Source: Galeopsis tetrahit
Lineage: Eukaryota; Streptophyta; Magnoliopsida; Lamiales; Lamiaceae
NCBI GenBank assembly: GCA_963675135.1
Contig: OY776131.1
Location: forward strand, 33,751,381-33,815,380
Length of the DNA stretch: 64,000 nucleotides
Direction: 5' to 3'
The notes under the pieces were generated by a model. That model saw nothing but the letters and a program-made list of their open reading frames with translations, was not told the DNA's origin and searched no databases. Position 1 is the stretch's first letter, and each line of letters starts with the position of its first letter. Below, one piece after another: positions 52,891 through 62,901 of this stretch. A program made the position numbers and the translations under genes.

Positions 52891-55800
52891 TCATTTGCCC
52901 TTCAATCCATCTAGCTTAGCTTTCAAGGTGTGCTTGATGATTTTGTTGATCGCCTCTACTTGACCATTTGATTGTGGATGATAGGGTGTTGAAAAATTTT
53001 TCTTGATGTTCCAATCTGAGCAGAAATCCAGCATGTCTCGACTTGTGAATTGTCGCCCGTTGTCGGTCACTATTGCTCGTGGTAGGCCGAACCTGCAAAT
53101 TATGTTTTTCCAAATGAAGCTTGTCATCTGGGCCGTTGTGATGGTCTTCAATGCCTTTGCTTCGGTCCACATGGTGAAGTAATCGACTGCTACGACTACG
53201 AAAGTTACCCCCCCGACGCTAGGCGGGAAAGGTCCGATGATGTCGATGCCCCACTTCGCGAAGGGCCAAGAACTGTAGACGGAGATGAGCTCGTCTGGAG
53301 GTGAGTGAATAGCTGGTGCAAAAGCTTGACATCTCTTGCACGCCTGGGCGTAATGAATTGCATCCTTCTTCAGTGTTGGCCAAAAGTAGCCTTGCCTCAT
53401 GATCTTTAAAGCGAGCGCTTGCCCCCCTGTATGATTTCCACACGATCCCTCGTGGATTTCGTACATGACGATCTTCGCCTCGTCTTCTCCGAGGCATTTC
53501 AATAAAGGCATTGAAAAACCCCGTTTGTACAGCTGGTCGCCAATAACAGTGTACCTTGCGGACCTGAGCTGCAGTCTGGTCGCTTTCACTTTGTCCCCCG
53601 GGAGCTCGCCGGTCTTGATGTACTTGATGATCGGCGATCTCCAGTCCTCGTCGCTGGTCGCTTCAACCTGCAAAATCTGACCTCTATTCACCGATGGGGA
53701 AGAAATTTTAGTGATGGTCGCTTCTGAAAATATTGCCTCCCCCTCTGAAGTGGCCAGCCGAGCTAACGCATCTGCTTGCGTATTCTCCTCCCTAGGGATC
53801 TGCTTGATGTGGAATTGATCAAATTGCTCGAGTAATCCTTTCACTAGCTCTTGATACTTTATCATTTGATCGCCGCGAGCCTCGTAGTCGCCCGTAATTT
53901 GACATACAACCAGCTGAGAGTCAGAAAAAATTTTCAGTTTTCTGGCGCCCACGGCCATAGCCATCTTGATTCCTGCAACCAGAGCCTCGTACTCTGCTTC
54001 GTTGTTGGTCGCCCGATACTCGAACTCGATCGCCGAAGCAAACGTCTGTCCGGTTGGGCTGGTGAGGACGATTCCTGCCCCTGCTTTGGTGCTCGTCGAC
54101 GAGCCATCGACGAACAGTGCCCAAGGAAGCTCGATTCCCTCGTCCACTTTCTCCGGGAAAGTGAGCTCTACGATGAATTCAGCTAAAACTTGTCCCTTGA
54201 TTGCCGTTCTAGGTGCATAGGTGAGCCCAAACTGCCCTATTTCCACCGACCATTTCAAAAGTCTTCCATTGGTATCCGGGCGATGCAGTGCTCGTCGGAG
54301 TGGAAAGGTGGTGAGGACGACCACCTCGTGGTCGAACAGGTATTGCCTTAATTTTCTGACGCTCATGACCAGTGCGTACGCCAATTTTTCCATTGGAGTG
54401 TATCTCAACTCCGCATCTCTCAGTGTTTGACTTACGTAGTAGATAGGCCGATGTGTGCTCCCCTCAGCTCGGACGAGCACTGAACTGATCGCACAGTCAG
54501 TGGCCGCCAAGTATAGATACAAAATTTCGCCGGGGACTGGCTTAGATAGGACCTTCGGATCCGATAGGTATTCCTTTAGCTTTTCGAAAGCTTTTTCACA
54601 TTCATCGGTCCATTCGAACCTCCCTTTTTTTAGAGCATCGAAAAAAGGTTTGCAACGATCGCCCGTTCGTGCAATAAATCTGTTCAGCGATGCAAGGCAT
54701 CCTGTCAACCTCTGTACTTCTTTCACGTTCCTTGGGCTTTGCATGTTAATGACTGCTTGAATTTTACTCGGATTTGCCTCGATGCCCCGCTGGCTAACCA
54801 AGTGCCCCAGAAATTTTCCTGAGCTAACACCAAAACAGCATTTTTTCGGATTTAACTTCATGTTGTACTCCTTCAGTATATCGAATGTCATGGCGAGGTG
54901 GTGTAGGTGATCCTCTTTTCGCAAGCTTTTGACAACGATGTCGTCGATATAGACCTCCACCATCTCGCCGATGTGTTTCTCAAACATCTTATTTACCAGT
55001 CTTTGGTATGTTGCCCCCGCGTTTTTCAAACCGAAAGGCATTCTCTTCCAGCTGTACATTTCGGTGGCCGTCATGAAGGCCGTATGCCGCTGGTCGTCGG
55101 GATGCATCGCGATCTGATGGTAGCCCGCGAAAGCATCCATGAAAGTTAACATCTCGTGCCCCGCTGTATTGTCTACTAGGTGATCAATGTGGGGCATCGG
55201 AAAGTGATCTTTGGGACAGGCGTCGTTTAGATCTGTGAAGTCTATACACAATCTCCACGACCCGGTCGTTTTTTTGACGAGCACTGGATTGGCCAGCCAC
55301 TCGGGATCAGTTCCAGTTTTCTCGATTAATTTATTGTCGATCAATTTCTTGACTTCGACTGCCAAAGCCGCATATTTATCAGGCCCAAATTTCCTTCGTT
55401 TTTGGGTGATAGGTCTCCTTGCTGGATCAATATTCAATCTGTGGCAGGCATGATTTGTGGGAATGCCCACCATATCTTCGTGCGACCAGGCAAATGCAGT
55501 GATGTTTTCTTTCAAAAATGCGATCATGTCTGACCGCAAATGTTCTGGTAAATTCGAACCAATGAATACCTCGAGTTCTGGACGAGCTTCGTTTAAATGA
55601 ATGGTTTCGAGGTCCTCCGCTGAAGTTGCCCGCTCTTTAGGCTCCTTCCAACGAGGATCCTCGATTTCGAACTCTGGCTCAAAACCTAGCCTAGGTTCCA
55701 GATCTGGAAAGTTTTCTGGCAACTGGTCGTCGGGGAGCTGGTCGCCCGAGACTGCCTGCTCGTCGATATCCATTGGGGTGTGGTCGTCCACTTCCATGGA

Positions 55801-57735
55801 GGCGTGCTCGTTCGCCTCCACTTGGTGGTCGTCGAAACTACGACTGCACTCCCCAATTTCAATCTTTCGGTACTTGCTAGGAAGACCCTCCAAGTAGTTC
55901 ACTTTTTCTGTTTGTTTTTTACACTTAATATACTGGCCAACCATAGTAGATTCCTTTGAATGACGCTTTGCAAAACGGACGAGACACTCCCTCGCCCGCG
56001 TCTGATCGCCCTTAACAGTTATAACTCCCGCCGGGGTTGGAACTTTTACACAGTAATAATAAGTAGAGGCGGCCGCCTTGAACTCGTTGAAGAAGGGACG
56101 GCCGAGGAAAGCATTGTAGGAAGATGGTATGTCGATGATCAGGAAGTCGAGCTGCCTAGCATGGTGCATTTCAGGCTCTTTTGACGATACCAACTCCAGA
56201 GATAGTCTGATTTTTCCCATGGGATGGCTTTGCGTGTCCCCGAAACCTACGATTATATCATCGCAAGGCTCGATGTATTCTGCATATCCACCAAGAGCAT
56301 CCATGGTATGCTTGAAAAGGATGTTGGTGTATGCCCCAGTGTCAACCATCAAGCGATGGACGTTGGTTCCCATAATTTTGCCCGAAATGACCAAAGCATC
56401 ATTGTTCGGGTGCACCACGCCGTTCAGGTCGTCGTCCGAGAAAAGGACTTGATGAGAAGGAGGCTTCTCGGCAGTCGGAGCGACGCACACCTGGTGCACA
56501 TTGTTCAGTGCTCGCTGCTCGCTCTGAGCTCGGCGAACAGATAGCTCTTTCCCGGATTGGGTTCCCCCCAACGGGCCTTCTATCACCATACAGGCTCCGC
56601 CCACATTATCGATGTCGCCGCCAGCATGTTGTGGCATGGGAGGAGTCAGCTTGGGACGATTCAGTTGTTGGCGCAGGTCGTCGCTGTCGTCGCGACGTTT
56701 CTTTCCCCTGTTGTCGCCATTTCCGAGAGGCTTGATGAACTGGGCGAGCTTGCCCTCATTGTATAGCTTGAAAAGGTTTCTCACCAAGTCCCGGCACCCA
56801 TTGGTGTGGTGGCCAATGGAGTTGTGGTAGTCGCAGAATTTGCTACCATCCAGTTTTTCATCACTTGTATGCATTGGCTTGGCCTGGGGGAGCAGATTCT
56901 TTCCCCTAACTGCATTGAAAATGCCCCTGGGATCCAGAGAGAGAGATTCTTTGAACTGGATGATCTCAGGAGACTCCTCGAAAGGCCTGAAGTTCGCTGG
57001 GCGAGCATTGTCAGCTTGAGTGGTCGCCTTCTTGGGCTGGGACGACTCCCCAGTGTTTGTATTCTTTTTGGGCCAGACCCTCTTGGACGCCTCCGGCTGC
57101 TCGTTAGCCTTGGCGGCGTCCATTATCTCCTCCATTTGAATGAAGTTCCCAGCCCTTGTGCGGAAGTCCGCATAAGAACTGGGGAAAGTAAGATGGATAG
57201 ATTCCCAAAGCTTGGTACCTATCCTCAGACCGGAAACAGCTGAGATCAGCTTCGTCTCATCGTTCACGGCCTCCCCATCGATCACCAGCCTATCGAAGCG
57301 CTCGATGAAGTCCTTGCCCGACTCATTTATAGATTGGCGAACGTTTGCCAAACGTTGCTTTGAGGCTGGGCGAGCAGCAATAGACCCGTAGTAGGTCAGA
57401 AAAAGTTGTCCCGGCTCAAGGAATGAGGTGACAGATCCGGGACTCAGCGTTGTGTACCATCGGTGAGCCCGGTCTCCCAAAGTTAGGGAGAAATTCCTGC
57501 ATTGTGTGGCGTCTGTTGCCCCAATTGAGGCCATGTAGTTGGAGTACTTGGACAAGTGTACTCTGGGGTCGGATGCACCATCGTATGCCGCCATGGAGGG
57601 CATTTGAATCTTTCTCTGAATAGGGGCGGTAAGGATTGCAACGCTCAAAGGAGGTGCAGGCAGAGTGATTGGTGGGGTGGTCCCTAGCTTCGAGGCGACC
57701 ACCTCAGCTCGCAGAGTTTCCATCTCTAACTTCAT
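52891..57735 (-). CDS. Tat-lineage gag-pol polyprotein (gag core, PR, RT, RH, aRNH, INT)
   Basis: The 1614-residue ORF contains, in order: gag core (about 45-200), a zinc-knuckle-like C-H-C region at 301-314, protease DTGA at 465-468 and FLGRPFF near 543, RT with MPFGLKN near 900 and YIDD at 929-932, RNase H with an altered start (AATDCAIS, 1077-1084), an archaeal-type RNase H with D1210, E1248, D1272 and D1322, and integrase with H-H-C-C zinc residues (1428-1469) and the D1498, D1558, E1594 triad, again with 35-residue spacing. The polyprotein would be cut by its own protease in cytoplasmic particles. It is closed early by a TGA inside integrase. Its first methionine is only the first after a TAA in gag; the same frame continues upstream. 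Confidence 0.93.
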   Translation of the reverse strand: MKLEMETLRAEVVASKLGTTPPITLPAPPLSVAILTAPIQRKIQMPSMAAYDGASDPRVHLSKYSNYMASIGATDATQCRNFSLTLGDRAHRWYTTLSPGSVTSFLEPGQLFLTYYGSIAARPASKQRLANVRQSINESGKDFIERFDRLVIDGEAVNDETKLISAVSGLRIGTKLWESIHLTFPSSYADFRTRAGNFIQMEEIMDAAKANEQPEASKRVWPKKNTNTGESSQPKKATTQADNARPANFRPFEESPEIIQFKESLSLDPRGIFNAVRGKNLLPQAKPMHTSDEKLDGSKFCDYHNSIGHHTNGCRDLVRNLFKLYNEGKLAQFIKPLGNGDNRGKKRRDDSDDLRQQLNRPKLTPPMPQHAGGDIDNVGGACMVIEGPLGGTQSGKELSVRRAQSEQRALNNVHQVCVAPTAEKPPSHQVLFSDDDLNGVVHPNNDALVISGKIMGTNVHRLMVDTGAYTNILFKHTMDALGGYAEYIEPCDDIIVGFGDTQSHPMGKIRLSLELVSSKEPEMHHARQLDFLIIDIPSSYNAFLGRPFFNEFKAAASTYYYCVKVPTPAGVITVKGDQTRARECLVRFAKRHSKESTMVGQYIKCKKQTEKVNYLEGLPSKYRKIEIGECSRSFDDHQVEANEHASMEVDDHTPMDIDEQAVSGDQLPDDQLPENFPDLEPRLGFEPEFEIEDPRWKEPKERATSAEDLETIHLNEARPELEVFIGSNLPEHLRSDMIAFLKENITAFAWSHEDMVGIPTNHACHRLNIDPARRPITQKRRKFGPDKYAALAVEVKKLIDNKLIEKTGTDPEWLANPVLVKKTTGSWRLCIDFTDLNDACPKDHFPMPHIDHLVDNTAGHEMLTFMDAFAGYHQIAMHPDDQRHTAFMTATEMYSWKRMPFGLKNAGATYQRLVNKMFEKHIGEMVEVYIDDIVVKSLRKEDHLHHLAMTFDILKEYNMKLNPKKCCFGVSSGKFLGHLVSQRGIEANPSKIQAVINMQSPRNVKEVQRLTGCLASLNRFIARTGDRCKPFFDALKKGRFEWTDECEKAFEKLKEYLSDPKVLSKPVPGEILYLYLAATDCAISSVLVRAEGSTHRPIYYVSQTLRDAELRYTPMEKLAYALVMSVRKLRQYLFDHEVVVLTTFPLRRALHRPDTNGRLLKWSVEIGQFGLTYAPRTAIKGQVLAEFIVELTFPEKVDEGIELPWALFVDGSSTSTKAGAGIVLTSPTGQTFASAIEFEYRATNNEAEYEALVAGIKMAMAVGARKLKIFSDSQLVVCQITGDYEARGDQMIKYQELVKGLLEQFDQFHIKQIPREENTQADALARLATSEGEAIFSEATITKISSPSVNRGQILQVEATSDEDWRSPIIKYIKTGELPGDKVKATRLQLRSARYTVIGDQLYKRGFSMPLLKCLGEDEAKIVMYEIHEGSCGNHTGGQALALKIMRQGYFWPTLKKDAIHYAQACKRCQAFAPAIHSPPDELISVYSSWPFAKWGIDIIGPFPPSVGGVTFVVVAVDYFTMWTEAKALKTITTAQMTSFIWKNIICRFGLPRAIVTDNGRQFTSRDMLDFCSDWNIKKNFSTPYHPQSNGQVEAINKIIKHTLKAKLDGLKGK

Positions 57736-57765
57736 TAATTTCTGGGTCTCGAGGAACTGGGCGAT

Positions 57766-58428
57766 TTACCCCTCCTCGGCAGTTTGTGCTCGGGGGACGA
57801 CGATCTCGTCGCGTCGGCTCCCTTGGGATGCGGTCGGGCGATCATCATGACGTGATCGCCTAGGGGAATGTCTATCAGACTGGCGGCTGCGATAACTCTT
57901 CGCAGGAGCTCGCGAACCCTTCCCTGGTCCCACTCTATCAAGAGCTGAGACTCTGTCGCCCTGATCTCTCTTATCAGCGTAATCTCGGTGGTGGTCGGCT
58001 CTGCCTGGTCGGCCATCCACTTTGAAAGGCACTGGGCGAGGAGCCCTTCTGTCCTTGTCGTCCATTCGGTTGAAAACCGAATTTCGGTGCCGCGACTCTC
58101 CCATGTGGCTATTGTGGGACTGCTCGTCGGCTTTGCCCTTTCCTCTGTCTTGGGGGCGAACAGAGTTGGAGTGATAGGAACGCTCGTCTTCTTCGTTCCC
58201 CTTGGCTTTGCGAGCTTTGTCGAAGGCCTGATCTTTGGCCTTCTCTAGCTCTTCTTTTTCGTTCTGCCTCCTCTTCTCCAAGAGGTAGTCAGAAAGGTCC
58301 TTCAGATGTTGGGGATCTTTCAGAATATCCCCCATATTCAAATTTGCAAACGGATTCACCGGCGGCGCCGGAGGGTGCTCGTTCCCTCCGGAAGGTAAGA
58401 TTCTGTCACGTGGAGTATGCTGAGACAT
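57766..58428 (-). CDS. Tat gag N-terminus (before a nonsense codon)
   Basis: 220 residues beginning MSQHTPRDRILPSGG, highly charged, with an E/K-rich helical stretch (KRRQNEKEELEKAKDQ) and an Arg/Ser/Asp-rich second half. It ends at a TAA (57766-57768). The following codons (IAQFLETQK) lie in the same frame and lead into the long gag-pol ORF, so the TAA probably replaced CAA by one C-to-T change. A regulated read-through signal is less likely, because the stop falls upstream of the gag core. Confidence 0.8.
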   Translation of the reverse strand: MSQHTPRDRILPSGGNEHPPAPPVNPFANLNMGDILKDPQHLKDLSDYLLEKRRQNEKEELEKAKDQAFDKARKAKGNEEDERSYHSNSVRPQDRGKGKADEQSHNSHMGESRHRNSVFNRMDDKDRRAPRPVPFKVDGRPGRADHHRDYADKRDQGDRVSALDRVGPGKGSRAPAKSYRSRQSDRHSPRRSRHDDRPTASQGSRRDEIVVPRAQTAEEG

Positions 58429-58770
58429 CGTTTAAAGAGTGTCTCCTGGAGATTATTACAAGGATAAGACTGTTCTTAAGCTCTCGATGCTTAAAAACGA
58501 AAGATTAAAAGTTCTTACGCAGAAGAACGTGCTATTACAACTACTTAAGAGCAAAGTAATAACAACTAAAGCTTAAAAACAAGGTTACACGGAGATCAAA
58601 CTCCAAAATATGTCTCGAATATCGCAAATATTCAAGAACACGAAGAACACGAAAATACGTAAAACAAGCTTTAAAGGGTGGATCTACCGATTAAAAACCT
58701 GAAAACGGAGTTTGCAAACCGGTCGCTCGATGATCGGTCGAAACTGAGAGTGATGAACACGTAAAAGGAC
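58429..58770 (-). other. 5' leader of the Tat element
   Basis: Untranslated region between the PBS and gag ATG on the minus strand. No ORF or repeat of note. Confidence 0.6.
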
Positions 58771-58787
58771 CCCTCCTTCTAGCGCCA
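58771..58787 (-). promoter_or_regulatory. Primer-binding site of the Tat element
   Basis: The minus strand reads TGGCGCTAGAAGGAGGG, two bases inside the 5' LTR. The TGG start is the usual complement of a tRNA CCA end. The form is like that of Tat-clade elements. I do not assign the tRNA. Confidence 0.65.
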
Positions 58788-58789
58788 AA

Positions 58790-59517
58790 TGTTGTACGTG
58801 CTTTTGATGGTTGATTCGTATGTGGACTATTTGTTAGCACGAAACAAACATGTATAATGATCGGGGGTTTATTACGTGTTTAAGGAGTATTTGTGTGATG
58901 ATCTTGATGATCTAAAGAAGAACAAGCAAGAACACAAGATATAGCTTCTTGGAGAAGCTAAAGCTTTAGAAACTTGGGAGAGTTTATTGCTTTGGGGTAG
59001 GGTGATTTGTGGGAATTCAGTAACTTGTCTACAAATGAGCCTCTTTTAGGCATTATATAGAGGTTTCTAGGGGCTGCCCGCCCTTTACACGTGGCACGCC
59101 CTCATTGGACCTGTCTTCTGCCCGAAAAGGTGATTTGATAGCGCATTTAATGCTAAATCGCCTTTGGTGCTCGTCCTCGCCGAGATGCCGAGGAGCAGAG
59201 CTACGGTGGTCGCCGGAGGACCATTTCGAGGAGTGTGGTCGCCACGCTCCACGCTGTCTCCCAAGGCTTCAATACTTAGACTATTCTAGCTAAGATAGAT
59301 ATGTGCTCGCCCACACACTTGGGCGAGCAGCTAACTGAAATAGGTGCTCGTCAACATCTTTGAGCGAGCACTTAAATATATTAAATACATCTATTCTATT
59401 ACATTTTCTTGGTCTTGTTGACTAGTCGTCGCAAGACTTTGTTGACTGGTCCTCGCCACGTAAGCTTGTGACTAGGATTGACTAGTCAAAGATTGACTTC
59501 TTTGACTAGGTATAACA
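58790..59517 (-). mobile_element. 5' LTR of the Tat element
   Basis: 728 bp, near-identical to 47651-48377 (4 substitutions, one extra G). The minus-strand TATA at 59051-59061 should drive gag-pol. CTATG follows at 59518. Confidence 0.92.
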
Positions 59518-59522
59518 CTATG

Positions 59523-59864
59523 ATCATGAAGAGTTATGGTTCTTCTGGTTGGATATATATGAGACTGTACATTGTCTATGCTGTAATGTCATGCTTGTTT
59601 TACGAGTTAGAAAAATTATAACGGTAGAAGACTATATATTTACTATTTTACTTCTCTGTATCTCATAAAGATAGCTACGGTTAACTTAATTTTACACCAA
59701 GTTTAAAAAAAATTAATGTGGTAAAGTTTAATTGGAGGCAAAATTTGTCAATATAAACATTTATTAGTGAGAGGGGAATGTAGTTATAATTTGGGACATT
59801 CAAAAAATAAAACTTAGTTATCTTTGTTGGACGGAGGGAATGCATAGAAGGACACGCGTGAGCG
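59523..59864. other. Intergenic DNA between the Tat element and the MITE
   Basis: AT-rich, no gene or repeat recognised. Confidence 0.5.
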
Positions 59865-59873
59865 TTCGAATTG

Positions 59874-60228
59874 GGGATGGAATCTCTTTTCGTCCCGTAT
59901 CTTTCCACCTTTTTCAGAATGGTCCCAAAAAAGATAAAACGTATGAATCTAGTCCCAAATATTTTTTATATGTATCAATATTGTTCCAAAGTTGATGGAA
60001 TCCTCATAACGACTTCAATTTTTGTCAGCAGATTTATCAGAATTGATCGCCCACGTACTGAGCACATGACCAAAAACGAAATCATTTCAAGGATTCTGTC
60101 AATTTTAAAATAAAATTGGTACATATTTAAAAAAATAATTGGGACTATAGATTCGTGCATTTATGTTTATTGGAACCATTTAAAAAAAAAAAGATGAAAA
60201 GTTATGGGATGAAATATATTCTATCATA
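59874..60228. mobile_element. Mutator-like MITE (355 bp)
   Basis: Imperfect inverted arms of about 100 bp (left GAATCTCTTTTCGTCCCG; right, complemented, GAATATATTTCATCCCA) are flanked by an exact 9-bp duplication TTCGAATTG at 59865-59873 and 60229-60237. Both arms carry AGTCCCAAATATTTTT-like phrases. There is no coding sequence. It lies about 250 bp upstream of the SKP1-like gene's TATA box, so it may affect the promoter; that effect is inferred. Confidence 0.8.
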
Positions 60229-60484
60229 TTCGAATTGTTTTTAGCATGCTAAACCCTTAAACTATGTTCATGCTAAAAATTGGCACACGAATATAATATT
60301 GTGTGAAATAACACATGAATCTAATTATTGTATGTAGAATATAATCTGAATATTAATTATCAAAATGAATTATAAATAAAATTTTGAAGTAATTATATAC
60401 ATATAAAATATTAAATCCCATATGGTTATTTTCAGTTAGAGTATATAACTACTCATAACTGATCCCCAACTGCTAAACCTCCCT

Positions 60485-60492
60485 CTATAAAT
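60485..60492 (+). promoter_or_regulatory. TATA box of the SKP1-like gene
   Basis: TATAAATA lies 57 bp before the ATG at 60549 and leaves a short, T/C-rich leader. Spacing suits a start of transcription near 60515-60520. Confidence 0.7.
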
Positions 60493-60548
60493 AACATGCA
60501 TTTTGACTCATCACTCACTTTCTTTTTGAAGCATTAATTTCTGTTTAC

Positions 60549-61950
60549 ATGGGTTCGAGTGGCATTAAGATCGTTTTGAAGTGCAAGGATGGTAGGATTT
60601 TTGAAGTGAGTAAGGCGGTTGCATCCCAAATGCAAAATATTAAGCGCATGATTGGTGATGATGATGAAACCATCATCCCTGTGCCTGAAGAAGTCAGAGG
60701 CCCTGTCCTCGCCAAGTTGATCCTATACTGCAGGCGCCACGCCAACGACGACCAAGACGACGTAGATAAATTGAAGTCGTTTGATGATGAATTTGTCAAG
60801 CTCCCTCAGGGCATCATCTTTGATCTCCTTTTGGTATGTATATATATATGTTCCTCCTGCCTTCTTTTAATTTCCTTATATATGATGAATTCTATGTAGG
60901 GTGCACATATTTTGGGCATGGGGGGCCTTGTTAAGCTACTGTCCCAAGAAGTTGCAGGCAGGTTAAAGGACAAGAAGATTGTTTTGAAGTGCAAGGATGG
61001 TAGTGAGTTTGAAGTGGGTAAGGAGGTTGCATCCCAAATGCAAAGTATTAAGCACTTGATCAGTACTAAAGATGATGATGATGATGAAACCATCATCCCT
61101 GTGCCTGATGAAGTCAGAGGCCCTGTCCTTGCCAAGTTGCTTGAATACTGCAACCGCCACGCCAAGGCATCCCTCAACGATAACTTGAAGTCGTTCGATG
61201 ATGAATTTGTCAAGAAGCCTCATGCCCTGCTCTGTGATCTCCTTATGGTATGTATATATATGTGTTCCTGCTGCCTTTTCCATGTCTCTAGCTAGTTCTT
61301 TTTACATGAATTAATTTAATTTAATGTAGGGTGCAAATAAATTAGGCATGGGGGGCCTGATTGACCTATTGTGCCAAGCAGTTGCAGGCATGTCGATAAA
61401 GGAAAAGAGTGATGGCATTAAGGTTGTTTTGAAGTGCAAGGATGGTAGTGACTATGAGGTGAGTAAGGAGGTTGCATCCCAAATGCAGAATATTAAGCAC
61501 TTTATTAAAGATGTTGATGGAACCCACATATATGTGGCTGATGAAATCAGAGGCCCCGTCCTCGCCAATTTGATTGAATACTGCGAGCGACACGCCAAGG
61601 ACAACGACAAGGATAGCTTGAAGTCGTTCGATGAAGAATTTCTCAAGAAGCATCACCATGAGATCCTGCTCTCTGGTCTCCTCTGGGTATGCATGTTCCT
61701 TAATTTAGTTGCATTTTTCGTTTATTATATAAGTAAGTGTACCTTCTTTTTACAAGTTAATTAATATTTTATTTAGGGTGCAAATAACTTGGGCATTAAG
61801 GGCCTGGTTGAGCTATTGTGCAAAGCAGTTGCAAACATGATAAGGGACAAGAGTCCAGAAGAAGTTCGTCGAATCTTCAACTTAAAGAACGATCTCACCC
61901 CCGAAGACGAAGAGCAGATTCGCAAAGACCACCCGTGGGTATTCAAGTGA
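60549..61950 (+). CDS. SKP1-like protein with three tandem POZ domains
   Basis: Four exons in phase 0: 60549-60833, 60900-61247, 61330-61686, 61777-61950, giving 387 residues. SKP1 links cullin 1 to F-box proteins in SCF ubiquitin ligases. Residues about 5-95, 120-211 and 241-330 are three copies of the SKP1 N-terminal POZ fold, each opening (I/V)VLKCKDG and containing EVASQMQ(N/S)IK, (D/E)EVRGPVLA and LKSFD(D/E)EF. Each copy ends at an intron, and the next exon restarts with GA(N/H)xLGxxGL, the SKP1 helix after the POZ fold. Only the last exon carries the F-box-binding tail (SPEEVRRIFNLKND ... WVFK). Introns 1 and 2 are alike (GTATGTATATATA, then TTCCT(C/G)CTGCC), so exon plus intron was duplicated. 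Ordinary plant SKP1 proteins have one copy in about 160 residues. No internal stop or promoter suggests three separate genes. Confidence 0.85.
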
Positions 61951-62901
61951 TCCATCCAATGTCAAAATCACCCCCACTTTCTAGCTTGTTGTATGTTTTT
62001 CAATAATAAATACTAGTATCGCATTTTAGCTCATTTGATGAGTTTTCTTGTTGTAATGACATTTCATGTTACTTCACTGATCTAATGCCAATTTACTGAG
62101 TTTCTTCTCTCTTTTTTTACATAGTACGGCAATTTCCATCTTTTCAAGACTAATTATAATTAAACCACTAAAATTTTTTAAAAAATAGACTAATTATAAT
62201 AAACCGGTAAATAAAAAGGTTCATTTTCTTCTAAGTTAATTGTATCACAATTAGATAAAAAAAATTTAAGGGTTATTAGGCAATATAATAAAAAAAATGT
62301 ACAATACTATTATTAAAAAAAAAAAATGCGTATAACATAAACATTGCACTATATCACACGCCTACTTTGAAATTTGAAATATATTAAGATAATTGGAAAA
62401 CATTATTTATTAGGTGTGTACAAATTGCCTAAATCGAAAAAAATCAATCAAACCGAATCAAAATATGAAATTTGGTTCGAATTTTTTAATTTTGATTCAA
62501 TTGATTTTTTTTTTATGTATTATATATTTAACTTTTTATTCAATTGAAAATTAAACCTTAATCTTCAATAACCCTATATTAATATAGCTTTAGTTTGGCG
62601 TCAAAAATGAATATTTTTTGTATTTTAGAATTGATTTGAAAATTGAAAGTGATGTAAAAATAATTAATTAATAGATATATAAACGGGTCCAGTGTTTTTG
62701 TACTGGGCAGGGTTCACTGCTCCAATTTTATTGGTCCAACTTGGACGGGCAAAACTATCTCTCTTGAATAATAATTATCCAATAATATCTCGACACGCCA
62801 TGTGAGTGGGCCTTATCATTAAGAATATCGCTGACGTGGCTTCCACTCATTTTCTATTATTCTTCCAAAACGGTCAGAATACGCTCCGAAGTTGGAAAAC
62901 A
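61951..62901. other. Intergenic region between the SKP1-like and transferase genes
   Basis: The 3' UTR of the SKP1-like gene includes AATAATAAATA near 62001. The part at 62140-62480 is paralogous to 46770-47100. From about 62800 the sequence becomes the 5' region of the next gene. No convincing TATA box is seen there. Confidence 0.6.

Larger units (their letters stand above)
47651..59517 (-). mobile_element. Nearly intact Tat-lineage Ty3/gypsy retrotransposon
   Basis: LTRs of 727 and 728 bp are flanked by CTATG at 47646-47650 and 59518-59522. On the minus strand: 5' LTR (58790-59517), PBS, gag, protease, RT, RNase H, a second archaeal-type RNase H, integrase, a spacer with an antisense gene, polypurine tract, 3' LTR. 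The extra RNase H between RNase H and integrase defines the Tat clade (Ogre, Retand, Grande). By eye the LTRs differ by 4 substitutions and one indel, so the insertion is young. Two in-frame stops in gag-pol make this copy non-autonomous. Confidence 0.95.

Noticed and set aside
53000..57300. Plus-strand ORFs opposite pol (for example 56806-57243)
   Set aside because: They are shadows of the long gag-pol frame; no domain or independent promoter is visible, unlike the spliced gene at 48942.
60549..61950. Three separate tandem SKP1 genes
   Set aside because: Units are separated by only 66-90 bp with GT-AG borders, no promoter or stop after unit splicing, and only the last has the C-terminal tail.
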